A stretch of 16,492 nucleotides of DNA from Chloroflexi bacterium UBA6622 (GCA_002433065.1 DJHK01000034.1:1-16492); one strand, 5' to 3'. Positions 8,200-16,025 are shown, numbered from the stretch's first letter. Program-made: numbers and translations. Notes: generated by a model from the letters alone, not told the origin.

Positions 8200-8204
8200 A
8201 GGGG
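8200..8204 (+). promoter_or_regulatory. Shine-Dalgarno of the polyol dehydrogenase
   Basis: AGGGG lies seven bases before ATG 8212. It is a strong site and supports independent initiation of the second gene of the cyclase-dehydrogenase pair. Confidence 0.6.
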
Positions 8205-8211
8205 TAACGTA

Positions 8212-9228
8212 ATGCAAGCTGCCTTTCTGGAATCGGCACGGGTTGTGGCCGTGCATGAAATTCCACGGCCCGAACCGGCTCATGGGGAGGTGCTTATTAG
8301 AATCTGTTCAGTTGGTGTTTGTGCCTCGGACGTTCACTACTACGAACATGGCCGTATTGGACGCTATGTTGTAGATGCGCCGTTAATTCTTGGCCACGAA
8401 CCGGCAGGTGAGGTTGTCGAACTGGGCGAGGGCGTCACTACTCTCGCTGTGGGTGATAGGGTTTCCATCGAACCTGGCGTCCCATGTCGTAGATGCATGT
8501 TTTGCAAAACAGGGCGATACAACATGTGTGATGACGTGGTGTTCATGGCTACGCCTCCGGTCCATGGGGCATTCGCCGAATACGTTAGCCATCCGGCCGA
8601 CTTTACGTACCGTGTTCCTGATCACGTATCGCTCGATCAGGCGGCGTTGATCGAACCCTTATCCGTAGGGATTTTTGCGGCGCGTCGTGGCCACGCTGGT
8701 CTTGGGGATCGAGTGGCAGTACTCGGCGGAGGTCCTATTGGGTTGATGACGTTATTGGCGCTCCAGAGCCAGGGTGTTCGTGATGTCACTGTGGTCGACG
8801 TTGAGCCGTTTCGGCTCGAGACTGCGCTCACTCTTGGAGCGACCGATACGGTTGACGCGCGTTCTGAGGATATCGGGGCCAATCGGCCTGATGGCTTTGA
8901 CCTGGTTTTCGAGACGGCGGGTCATTCAGTGACGATTGCTCAAACGACGCGACTTGCTTGTCGGGGTGGTCGAATCGTGTTGGTCGGGCTCAGTGCTACA
9001 GACGCGACACCCATTGATACCAACGAGGTGGTTGATAAGGCGTTAAATGTTGCTGGGGTGTTTCGGTATGCCAACACGTGGCCGCTCGCAGTTGATCTTC
9101 TGGCTCGGGGGATCATTGATCTTGCGCCGCTTATCTCGACGCATATGCAACTTGGATCAGTCGGGGATGCTTTAGAGTTCGCGAGTAGCCAGAAAGATAA
9201 GTGTATTAAGGTGATGGTGACTCCTTAG
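8212..9228 (+). CDS. Zinc-dependent medium-chain dehydrogenase, sorbitol/xylitol dehydrogenase-like
   Basis: 338 residues. Catalytic zinc residues are C37 (GVCASDVHYY), H62-E63 (GHEPAGE) and E148 (ALIEPLSVG). The structural zinc loop has four cysteines at 92, 95, 98 and 106. The Rossmann motif is GGGPIGL (172-178), followed by VVDVE, whose Asp196 favours NAD over NADP. The CASDVHYYEHGRIG block is characteristic of sorbitol dehydrogenase, xylitol dehydrogenase and threonine dehydrogenase-like polyol enzymes. It probably oxidises a secondary alcohol of a polyol or sugar acid to a ketone. It lies 36 bases after the cyclase gene, so the two likely share a transcript. Polyol branch good, exact substrate unknown. 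Confidence 0.88.
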   Translation: MQAAFLESARVVAVHEIPRPEPAHGEVLIRICSVGVCASDVHYYEHGRIGRYVVDAPLILGHEPAGEVVELGEGVTTLAVGDRVSIEPGVPCRRCMFCKTGRYNMCDDVVFMATPPVHGAFAEYVSHPADFTYRVPDHVSLDQAALIEPLSVGIFAARRGHAGLGDRVAVLGGGPIGLMTLLALQSQGVRDVTVVDVEPFRLETALTLGATDTVDARSEDIGANRPDGFDLVFETAGHSVTIAQTTRLACRGGRIVLVGLSATDATPIDTNEVVDKALNVAGVFRYANTWPLAVDLLARGIIDLAPLISTHMQLGSVGDALEFASSQKDKCIKVMVTP

Positions 9229-9361
9229 TTTCCTTCGTCAAGATACGTCGGTGTTGGGTCCGGGGATTGTTGTAGTGAAACTGGGGAGGATCCAGTAGCG
9301 AGATCTGTGCGAACGTATCGCTTTCGCTCGGGCGACTATCGACGGTTGCACTAGTTCGATG

Positions 9362-9404
9362 GCAGACCGATGGGCATCAAGAGGTCAACGCTCCATCGGT
9401 CTGC
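9362..9404. terminator. Perfect 12-bp inverted repeat, probable bidirectional terminator
   Basis: GCAGACCGATGG (9362-9373) is the exact reverse complement of 9393-9404, with a 19-base loop (one more G-T pair is possible inside). It sits between the stops of the convergent polyol dehydrogenase and Gfo/Idh genes, where a shared terminator is expected. There is no U-tract after either arm, so it may instead be an RNA-stabilising hairpin or a protein-binding site. The rest of the 208-base gap (9229-9436) has no gene that I can support. Confidence 0.5.
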
Positions 9405-9436
9405 ATGAATCAAATGTGGAGGTTAGAGGCCGTGGG

Positions 9437-10441
9437 TTACCACGGAAGCCGGTGGTAGTCGGTTAGGTGGACCTCGCGTCCTGTGATGCTTGATTCCTCG
9501 GCTGCTACGAGGATTTCTAGAATGTGTCGGCCATAGTGGCTACTCGTTTGTGGCCGGACCCCAGCGGTTACCGATTCAACGAAATGTCGGTACTGTTCCA
9601 TGAAGCCGTTGCTTCCGTCGTGCTCGACGTCACGCCATTCGTTATCGATACCGACCCTCACTTTGCCGCGTACGTCGTACTCTATTTGTCCGAGCGCACA
9701 GTGGGCTTCAACACCGTCGTTAGAGCAGCCATGTGAGCTCCCCACCACAAGTACAAGGCCGGGCACGCCATTCGCGAACTGAATAAAAGCGGTTGTTGTG
9801 TCGTCGGCACCCTGATAATGCATGGAGGTGCTTTGGCGGGCTTTCACGGACACTGCTTTGGACCCGATGCAATAAGTCAGCCAATCGACCGCGTGGACAC
9901 CGTTGCCCAGCCACATTCCGCCACCCATCCATCGGGAACGGTACTGGTAGCGACGGCCCGCGTAGCCCCAATTCTTATTGAATTGGGAAAGGGCGGTGAC
10001 GACAGGACCTAGTTCATTGGAGTCAAGGATTTCACGGGCCTTGCGGACTGCTGGATGAAACCGTCCTGTCATACCGATCTGCACGATTTTTCCAGATTCT
10101 TTTTCGGCTTCGATCATTCGATCACAGTCCTCAATCGTTGTTGCCATGGGTTTTTCCACTAGGACGTGCCGTCCAGCCCTGAGCGCATCGATGGTTAGAT
10201 CTGCGTGCAGGTGGTGGCCGAGTACGATCGCGACAGCGTCTACATTGGGGTCTTCAAGAAGCTTGTGGTGATTCTCGTAGACTGCGGGAATATCCCACTC
10301 CTTGCGGTGAGATTCTCGGACATCTTCAAAGAGATCAGCAGCGGCAACGCATCGGGCGAAGCCCTCATCTTCAGCGATCTTTAGTGCAGTGAGGTGGCTC
10401 TTGGCGATGCCTCCGAGCCCAACCAATCCAATCCCCAACAT
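9437..10441 (-). CDS. Gfo/Idh/MocA family NAD(P)-dependent oxidoreductase
   Basis: 334 residues, the usual family length. The N-terminal Rossmann motif is GLVGLGGIAKSH (residues 5-16). The catalytic Lys is K97 in the VEKPMATT motif, and the substrate-site His is H183 in GNGVHAVDWL, after a GGGMW segment. Relatives oxidise or reduce sugars, inositols and sugar-like metabolites with NAD(P). The start at ATG 10441 has AGGAG seven bases upstream. It is divergent from the second amidohydrolase and convergent with the polyol dehydrogenase; together with the latter it suggests sugar or polyol catabolism. Family certain, substrate unknown. Confidence 0.92.
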   Translation of the reverse strand: MLGIGLVGLGGIAKSHLTALKIAEDEGFARCVAAADLFEDVRESHRKEWDIPAVYENHHKLLEDPNVDAVAIVLGHHLHADLTIDALRAGRHVLVEKPMATTIEDCDRMIEAEKESGKIVQIGMTGRFHPAVRKAREILDSNELGPVVTALSQFNKNWGYAGRRYQYRSRWMGGGMWLGNGVHAVDWLTYCIGSKAVSVKARQSTSMHYQGADDTTTAFIQFANGVPGLVLVVGSSHGCSNDGVEAHCALGQIEYDVRGKVRVGIDNEWRDVEHDGSNGFMEQYRHFVESVTAGVRPQTSSHYGRHILEILVAAEESSITGREVHLTDYHRLPW

Positions 10442-10448
10442 GTAGAAG

Positions 10449-10453
10449 CTCCT
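10449..10453 (-). promoter_or_regulatory. Shine-Dalgarno of the Gfo/Idh/MocA gene
   Basis: On the minus strand this reads AGGAG, seven bases before the ATG at 10441. It is the best-formed ribosome-binding site in the window. Confidence 0.6.
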
Positions 10454-10605
10454 ATTGTCATTTTCGAATACTTAAGTTTGATTCAATGGATATGGTGCCA
10501 GCGAGTCGGAGTTTCAGCATGCCCATCTTGACGGGACTCTTGAGGCGCAGGCAATCCGTTGGGGATTTACAATCGTCGTGTTCTGGATACTCGTCCGGGT
10601 GGGTT

Positions 10606-11712
10606 GTGGATACGAAAGTGCTTGGCCTAGAGGATCTGCTCATTGTTGATTGTGATGTGCATGTCCATGATCCACCGGAGGCGTTAGCGCCATTTGCTGA
10701 TATGCCATGGCGTCGTTCCATGGAGCATTTGGGCGGGGTTAAGCAGCGATATTTGGATATCCCGGGGTATGCGACGTCCTTAAATATCGATCCCCCGTTC
10801 CCAAACGATGGTGTCAATACGCGGCACGTCACTACTTCGACGCAGATGCGTGACGAACTCGATGCCATGCATATCGATATCGGTGTGCTGTTTCCTGACA
10901 ATCTGCTTCGAATGGCTGTGTTTCCGCAGACTGACTATGCGGCTGCGCTTGGTCGGGCGTACAACGCATGGTTAGCAGAAAAGTGGGTGAGATGTGACCG
11001 AAGACTTTATGGAGCGGTCCTCGCGGTGCCTCAAGACCCCGAGGATGCTGCTGATCAGATCAGAAAATATGGTGCGATGGAAGATTTTGTAGGGGTGTAT
11101 CTGCCGGTTGCAGGGGTGCGACCTCTCTGGGGTGATCGGGTGTACGATCCGATCTATGAGGCGGCGTCCGAAATGAGGCTACCTGTGATGCTTCATAGCG
11201 TGGGCCTCATCCATCCGAATTTTCCGTTCAACGTGGATCACATGACGTCCCGAATGACTCGTCACCCGATTCAGCACGAATTTGCGCTCATGGCTAACCT
11301 GTTCTCGATGATTGGTTCCGGTCTTCCGGCTAGGTTTCCTGAGCTAGACATCGTATTTACCGAAGGTGGTATTTCTTGGGTGCCATATGTGATGTGGCGC
11401 TTGGACAAGGAATTTGCTGAGACACCAGCTGATGCCCCGATGCTTGAACGACCTCCGAGTAGTTATATCAAGGAAATGTACTTCTGCACTCAGCCGATTG
11501 AGGAGCCAGATCGTCCGTCGGATTTAGCGACGATGATCGATCTTTTTGACGGTCGTGATCACGTGCTGTTTGCATCTGACTGGCCGCACCATGACTTCGA
11601 TCATCCGCGGGCGGTTATGCGTGTTCCTTTTGAGGCGGAAGTGAAGCGCAAGATCATGGGGGAAACCGCGCTGAAGTTGTTTGGTATATCTCGTCCGGTG
11701 ACCACTGCCTGA
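10606..11712 (+). CDS. Amidohydrolase 2 family protein (ACMSD-like), coupled to a Rieske gene
   Basis: 368 residues from GTG 10606. An in-frame ATG at 10486 would add 40 residues (Ser/Arg/Cys-rich) not expected in this family, and GTG 10618 is a further option. Metal and active-site landmarks are the N-terminal D15-C-D17-V-H19-V-H21, H197 in VMLHSVGL, E253 in FTEGGISWVPYVMWRLD, and D325 in FASDWPHHD. The D-x-D-x-H start and the E-G-G strand in place of the fourth-strand His place it in the large environmental ACMSD-like branch, distinct from the other amidohydrolase here. It probably hydrolyses or decarboxylates a small carboxylated compound in the cytoplasm. Its TGA stop (11710-11712) overlaps the ATG of the Rieske gene by one base. 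Confidence 0.88.
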   Translation: MDTKVLGLEDLLIVDCDVHVHDPPEALAPFADMPWRRSMEHLGGVKQRYLDIPGYATSLNIDPPFPNDGVNTRHVTTSTQMRDELDAMHIDIGVLFPDNLLRMAVFPQTDYAAALGRAYNAWLAEKWVRCDRRLYGAVLAVPQDPEDAADQIRKYGAMEDFVGVYLPVAGVRPLWGDRVYDPIYEAASEMRLPVMLHSVGLIHPNFPFNVDHMTSRMTRHPIQHEFALMANLFSMIGSGLPARFPELDIVFTEGGISWVPYVMWRLDKEFAETPADAPMLERPPSSYIKEMYFCTQPIEEPDRPSDLATMIDLFDGRDHVLFASDWPHHDFDHPRAVMRVPFEAEVKRKIMGETALKLFGISRPVTTA

Positions 11713-12089
11713 TGAATCGGATCCTGGTCGGTTCGGTAGATGATATTCAGGAAGGGCACCCTGTGTTTGTCCGCAGCGGTGTGTTGGAGATTGCCGTATT
11801 TCGGCTTGGCGATGAATTCAGGGCATATCGCAATCGTTGTCCTCACCAACAGGGGCCTGTCTGCAACGGAACCATCACTGGAACCCAGGTAGCTACTGCG
11901 TCTAGCGGCTGGGTGCCTGAGTGGGTCAGGGAAGGTCGTGTACTGCTGTGTCGGTGGCACGCCATGGAATTTGATCTAGAGACAGGTGAGCGAATTCGTG
12001 GACGTGGTGAACGGCTACGGTCATTTCCTGTGTCTGTCACGGACGATCAGGTCTTTGTTGACGTTGCTTCGCGTTCTCGTTTGAAATAA
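11712..12089 (+). CDS. Rieske [2Fe-2S] domain protein
   Basis: 125 residues, a small soluble Rieske ferredoxin-like protein. The cluster ligands are C43-P-H45 (NRCPHQQGP) and C80-R-W-H83 (LLCRWHAMEFD), followed by the usual L-E-T-G-E-R-I strand. The spacing between the two motifs is 34 residues, about twice the 16-17 typical of Rieske ferredoxins, because of an insert around residues 53-77 with SSGWVPEWVREG. It begins within the TGATG stop of the amidohydrolase, so production of the two is probably linked. There is no catalytic mononuclear-iron domain, so it is an electron carrier or a partner subunit rather than an oxygenase by itself. The stop lies 12 bases from that of the convergent membrane protein. 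Confidence 0.9.
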   Translation: MNRILVGSVDDIQEGHPVFVRSGVLEIAVFRLGDEFRAYRNRCPHQQGPVCNGTITGTQVATASSGWVPEWVREGRVLLCRWHAMEFDLETGERIRGRGERLRSFPVSVTDDQVFVDVASRSRLK

Positions 12090-12101
12090 AGAAGAGTTCT
12101 G

Positions 12102-14642
12102 TTACTCCAGCACCGTGACTTGGATTTCTATCGGGTCGATTGTGAACCAAGCTACGAGTTCAATCAGCATCGATACGCGCACAATATAGTTCCCGGGTTT
12201 GTCCGGGGTTCGTAGTTGGCCGGTGAATGCGTAGCCACGTCCTGGTGGTATGTCGCCCCATATATGGCCCAGTAATGGTGACCGGCCTTCATACTCAGGA
12301 AGCTCCATCTCGTCGCCGCTTGCGCTGACCTCGAACCATCGCCAGCCAAGCCTGATGTTTGCAGGATCAACCCATGCGACCCGACCGGAATTTAGGGCGT
12401 CCACATGCAGGGGGAGTAGTGAGGCTGGTTTTGCGACAAAGCTGTTCGGGGTACGAAGGGAAAGATTAGCTCCCATTCCATCTGCTGAGCCGTCAAAACT
12501 TGTATGGCTTCTACTGGCAACGACGACCTGCTGTTCGAAAAACCGCTGACCGTCAATGGACGCACTAAGGAGATAATTACCTGCCAACGAGGGTGTGAAT
12601 ACATGCATCTCGGCTGTATGTACCTGGCCGGGCCTTAAGAATGGTGGCGGCAGCACATCTGTTTCTAATACGAGGCCTTTTTGCCCTGATTCGTGGTCCC
12701 AGCGAATCGATATTTGTCGAACGTTTGAATTTCCCGGAGGGATCCAAGCTTGGTCGGTGGTGTTATCCAGAACAAGGGTGCTTACGAATCCGGTGTCTGG
12801 CTGGACATTGTCCACCAGAACTTGGGATTTGAGATCAGTCCAATTATTGGCCGGTGGGACTTCTAGGTCTCGCAGGGTGATCAAAAGGTATCGATCGATT
12901 CGGTTCACCGAACGTGTGAACGGGCTCGCTGCGAACGTTTCCCAAATGCTGGAATCTCGATTCCCGAGCTTTTGCAAATCCACTACAACAGTGCGTATCC
13001 CGTAGCTCTGGAGGCCCTTTGCTAGCCCGCTCATTTCACTTTCCATGAGCCCTTGAGTCGCGTCACGGAAGTACCAGTACTGTTGCCAAATGTGTCCGGA
13101 ATATCCGTTCACAAGGGGGCCCGCACCGGTTTGAGTTGTGAGCCAGAGGCGTTGAATTTCTTCATTGCCAGTTACGGGCACGAACAGCATCGGCCCGGGC
13201 TCTGTTTGCTCGAGGGCTCCTCGTAATTTTCCGTGGGTAGGGATTGAAAATGCTGACAGTGGTTCTGGGACGGCCTCGGCCAGCACAAGTAGTGTGGCAA
13301 CGATTCCTACGATCGACGGCGCGGTTGATTGTTGCCAGCGGTATTTGGCGATCGCCGCTATTCCTATTCCGCCTAGCACTGCGAACGAAAAATGGGCGAG
13401 CAGGGAGAAACGGGCAACAACTCGGATGGCTCTGAAGACAGGCACGTGATCAAAGAGGAACAGGTAGGGCAACTGAATGTCGCTAACGATTTCGTGCCGT
13501 TTCCAGTGGGTGCCCAAGCTGAACAGCACTGCGATGAGGACGAGTACCACAAGGCCCGCTGTTATTGCTTTAAGTCCCTTTTTTGTAGACAGTGTTGTCC
13601 GAAGGCCGGCAATCACACCACACAACGCCAGCGCAGGCGGAATAAAGCCTGGGAAGACACGGCGTTCGCCACGCGGAACTGAAAAGCGTTCGGCAAGGAC
13701 GTCGTACCAGCGCAGCCGGTCGGTAGGTGATAGATAGTCACGAAGCTGAACCGACCAAAATTGCACTTCGGTTAGGTCGCGATCCGCTTGCCACGCTTCG
13801 CTGAAGGCTAGGTAGCCTTGGACGATCGGGACAAATGGCGCGCTGACTACTACTCCGATGGCGATTAATTTGATCGCGAGCCATCCATTGCGTGTGGTTA
13901 ATATTTTTACGAGGGCTGGGGTTACGCCGAATGCTAGGAATATGACCCCGGCGAGCACTCCGAGGTGAACGGCGGTCGCGAATTGCAGCCAGACCATCAG
14001 TACGGCTAGTCCAAACGATAGCCAACTCTTCTTTCGTTGGAAGTGGAGGCTAAACAACAGTACGAGGGGAAGCCACCAGGCTCCCAACAGCTGAAGGTGG
14101 CTCGCGTATGCAAGTTGGAGCGGACCGAATGCGTAGATGGCTCCGGCGGTGACGGCACCTGGTCTGGATTTTGTCAGCGTTAGTACTGTCACATACATGG
14201 CGATGGCATTAAGCACGTAAGCCCCAATGTGCGTGATGCTGTAGGCCAACACAGGGTTTCCAGATATCAACGCGACTGGTCCGTAGATGGGCAGGAAGCC
14301 TAAGAGAAGGTCTGATCCAAATAACGCGTTACCTGAGCCGTAGTAGAAGTTGCCTGCAAAAAAATCATTGGGGTTTGAAAATATTGTGGTCCGCTGCCAC
14401 TCAAGAATGCTGAGCAAAAAAAGTTGGTCCCCACTCGGTTTGTATGTGATGTGTGAGTTGGCGACGAGTACGAGCGGAAAGGTAAATACAAGGGCTGCAG
14501 CGACAAATACAAGAAAAGCGGCTGCATGCCAGGCTCGATTGTTGTTGAACCCCCAGTCGACGGCGGTGTCCAGCCATGCCAGCACGTGCTCGTTTGGCGA
14601 TCGACGGGCGACCGTTGTATCGTCTTCGTCGGTCTCGTGCAT
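12102..14642 (-). CDS. Large polytopic membrane protein, GT-C glycosyltransferase-like, with C-terminal Ig-like domains
   Basis: 846 residues. After a cytoplasmic N-terminus there is a first TM at about 41-62, then a loop with S-G-D-Q-L-F-L and a total of about eleven hydrophobic segments to about residue 470. The pattern (an early GD loop, then a FYYGSGNALFGSDLLLGFLPIYGP segment, later VPVFRAIRVVARFSLLAHF) recalls GT-C-fold, YfhO-like membrane proteins that are mostly annotated as hypothetical. A soluble region with VNGYSGH follows. The last about 230 residues are beta-rich, with two Ig-like modules; the second has NSGRVAWV, LGWRWF and TPDKPGNYIVRV, a module I associate with Chloroflexota surface proteins. 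Glycan transfer to a lipid- or protein-linked acceptor is plausible but not shown. Start ATG 14642 has weak AGAAAG upstream. Confidence 0.75.
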   Translation of the reverse strand: MHETDEDDTTVARRSPNEHVLAWLDTAVDWGFNNNRAWHAAAFLVFVAAALVFTFPLVLVANSHITYKPSGDQLFLLSILEWQRTTIFSNPNDFFAGNFYYGSGNALFGSDLLLGFLPIYGPVALISGNPVLAYSITHIGAYVLNAIAMYVTVLTLTKSRPGAVTAGAIYAFGPLQLAYASHLQLLGAWWLPLVLLFSLHFQRKKSWLSFGLAVLMVWLQFATAVHLGVLAGVIFLAFGVTPALVKILTTRNGWLAIKLIAIGVVVSAPFVPIVQGYLAFSEAWQADRDLTEVQFWSVQLRDYLSPTDRLRWYDVLAERFSVPRGERRVFPGFIPPALALCGVIAGLRTTLSTKKGLKAITAGLVVLVLIAVLFSLGTHWKRHEIVSDIQLPYLFLFDHVPVFRAIRVVARFSLLAHFSFAVLGGIGIAAIAKYRWQQSTAPSIVGIVATLLVLAEAVPEPLSAFSIPTHGKLRGALEQTEPGPMLFVPVTGNEEIQRLWLTTQTGAGPLVNGYSGHIWQQYWYFRDATQGLMESEMSGLAKGLQSYGIRTVVVDLQKLGNRDSSIWETFAASPFTRSVNRIDRYLLITLRDLEVPPANNWTDLKSQVLVDNVQPDTGFVSTLVLDNTTDQAWIPPGNSNVRQISIRWDHESGQKGLVLETDVLPPPFLRPGQVHTAEMHVFTPSLAGNYLLSASIDGQRFFEQQVVVASRSHTSFDGSADGMGANLSLRTPNSFVAKPASLLPLHVDALNSGRVAWVDPANIRLGWRWFEVSASGDEMELPEYEGRSPLLGHIWGDIPPGRGYAFTGQLRTPDKPGNYIVRVSMLIELVAWFTIDPIEIQVTVLE

Positions 14643-14700
14643 TCGGCGTCTTTCTGGGCTGCTAGGAAGCAGTAGCTTCTGATCGATTGCGCGATGCAGT

Positions 14701-14730
14701 TTAGACGTCTTTGGTCAAACCACGAGACAT
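14701..14730 (-). CDS. Possible 9-residue leader ORF upstream of the membrane protein
   Basis: On the minus strand an ATG at 14730 starts a 10-codon frame (M-S-R-G-L-T-K-D-V-stop, TAA at 14701-14703). It has a very strong Shine-Dalgarno, GGGAGGG, seven bases upstream (14738-14744). It ends 58 bases before the start of the membrane protein and is in a different frame from it. No run of regulatory codons is obvious, so attenuation control is only a possibility and the ORF may be chance. Confidence 0.25.
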   Translation of the reverse strand: MSRGLTKDV

Positions 14731-14737
14731 GAGAATT

Positions 14738-14771
14738 CCCTCCCAATGAGATGCTCGTCTAATGGGATGGG
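14738..14771. other. Imperfect inverted repeat in the divergent region upstream of FIST
   Basis: CCCTCCC-AAT-AGA (14738-14751) can pair with TCT-AAT-GGGATGGG (14758-14771) around a six-base loop. This gives about twelve pairs interrupted by one mismatch and two single-base bulges. It lies in the divergent region between the membrane protein and FIST genes and overlaps the Shine-Dalgarno of the possible leader ORF on the other strand. It could be an operator or a 5' UTR hairpin. Confidence 0.3.
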
Positions 14772-14826
14772 GGGCATGTAGGCTGCAGGGCCATGGCGAG
14801 TGCTCTGGAGGGGACGGGGAAGCCCG

Positions 14827-15966
14827 GTGGAATTTAGGTCTGCTGTTTCTCTTGGTACGGAGTCTCACCTGATCGTCAAAGACATTTGTGATCAGTTAGG
14901 TGCTGGCGATGGCATTGATCTGGCGATGGTGTTTGTTAGGCCATCAGATGAAAGTTCTGCTGAAGACCTATTGAAGGAACTTAGATCGAGCCTGGGTGCG
15001 AAGCACATTATTGGATGTACGGCTGGGGGCGTGCTTGGGTGTGGTCGTGAGATAGAGGATGTTGTTGGAACGTCAGTGATTGCCGCAAGTCTTCCCGGGG
15101 TGGTTGTTGAGCCAATAGCTGGCGTCGACTCGGGTGGCGACGAAACGCTGCCTGAGGATGCTCGTGTGTGTATTCTGCTTGCAGATCCGTTCACGACGTC
15201 AACAGAGCGGGTGTTGCAAAAATTCAATCGTGCTCGAACTGGTGTTCCGGTCATTGGTGGGTTAGCGAGTTGGGGAATGTCACCAGGGCAGAATCGTCTT
15301 GTTTCTGATGATGGTGTGGCTAATTCTGGATTCGTTGGTGTCGTGTTGCGGGGATCCGTTGATGTAGACGTGGTGGTCTCGCAAGGATGTCGTCCGGTTG
15401 GTGAGACCTATACGGTTACTTCCTGTCTGGGCAACGTAATTAGTGAACTCGATCAAGAATTACCGATCCAAATTCTTGAGCAAGTGTTTGCAGATGCTAG
15501 TCAGGAGGATCAAAGCCTCATGCGCTCAGGAATCCTGGTTGGTCGAGGTGTTTCACGGGATCGTGAGACCCTTGGCCGAGGGTCATTTCTTGTTCGAGGT
15601 GTAATTGGTGCCGACAGGGAATCTGGAGCGATTAGTGTGGCTGATCATATGAAGCAGAGCGAGATTGTTCAGTTCCATGTACGTGACGCTATGACCGCGA
15701 GAGACGATCTGGAAATGCTACTGATTCCACAGGCCTTTGAAGATAAGCCTTCAGGTGTGCTGCTCTTTACTTGCAATGGTAGGGGTGAACGTTTTTTTGG
15801 TCAGCCCAATGTTGACGTCACTATCGTGGGAAAGGCGTTAGGTGGCGACATTCCTCTTGCTGGGTTTTTCTGTGGTGGTGAGATCGGCCCTATAGGTCAT
15901 TCGAATTTCCTTCATGGATATACGGCTAGCATGGCGATATTTCGACCGGCGCAACTGGCTAACTGA
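14827..15966 (+). CDS. FIST domain protein (FIST_N plus FIST_C), stand-alone
   Basis: 379 residues from GTG 14827 (V-E-F-R-S-A-V-S-L), which has GGGGA six bases upstream. An earlier in-frame GTG at 14800 would add nine residues that mostly encode the purine-rich ribosome site. FIST_N signatures are a IIGCTAGGVLG strand and a GVPVIGGLASWG segment. FIST_C shows as GVLLFTCNGRGERFFG and PLAGFFCGGEIGPIGHSNFLHGYTAS near the end. FIST domains are thought to sense small ligands, possibly amino acids, usually fused to kinase, methyl-acceptor or GGDEF outputs; here there is no output domain. No signal peptide or membrane segment is seen, so it is cytoplasmic. It converges on the tRNA-Ala. Confidence 0.9.
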   Translation: MEFRSAVSLGTESHLIVKDICDQLGAGDGIDLAMVFVRPSDESSAEDLLKELRSSLGAKHIIGCTAGGVLGCGREIEDVVGTSVIAASLPGVVVEPIAGVDSGGDETLPEDARVCILLADPFTTSTERVLQKFNRARTGVPVIGGLASWGMSPGQNRLVSDDGVANSGFVGVVLRGSVDVDVVVSQGCRPVGETYTVTSCLGNVISELDQELPIQILEQVFADASQEDQSLMRSGILVGRGVSRDRETLGRGSFLVRGVIGADRESGAISVADHMKQSEIVQFHVRDAMTARDDLEMLLIPQAFEDKPSGVLLFTCNGRGERFFGQPNVDVTIVGKALGGDIPLAGFFCGGEIGPIGHSNFLHGYTASMAIFRPAQLAN

Positions 15967-16025
15967 TTGGTTGCTCCCGAGGTGTAGAGGCGTTGGTTTT
16001 TGTCCGCGCAAGCTAGCCGTATGAT

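Noticed and set aside
7378..9228. Kynurenine degradation operon, suggested by the cyclase family and an ACMSD-like amidohydrolase nearby.
   Set aside because: No tryptophan dioxygenase, kynureninase or hydroxyanthranilate dioxygenase is in the window, and the adjacent gene is a polyol dehydrogenase.
10486..10605. Extension of the second amidohydrolase to an upstream ATG.
   Set aside because: The 40 added residues do not resemble the family N-terminus, which normally begins close to the D-x-D-x-H strand; the segment more likely contains the promoter.
14300..14746. A 148-codon minus-strand frame overlapping the start of the membrane protein.
   Set aside because: Low-quality composition, overlaps a well-supported coding frame, and the true protein has clear membrane segments in the other frame.
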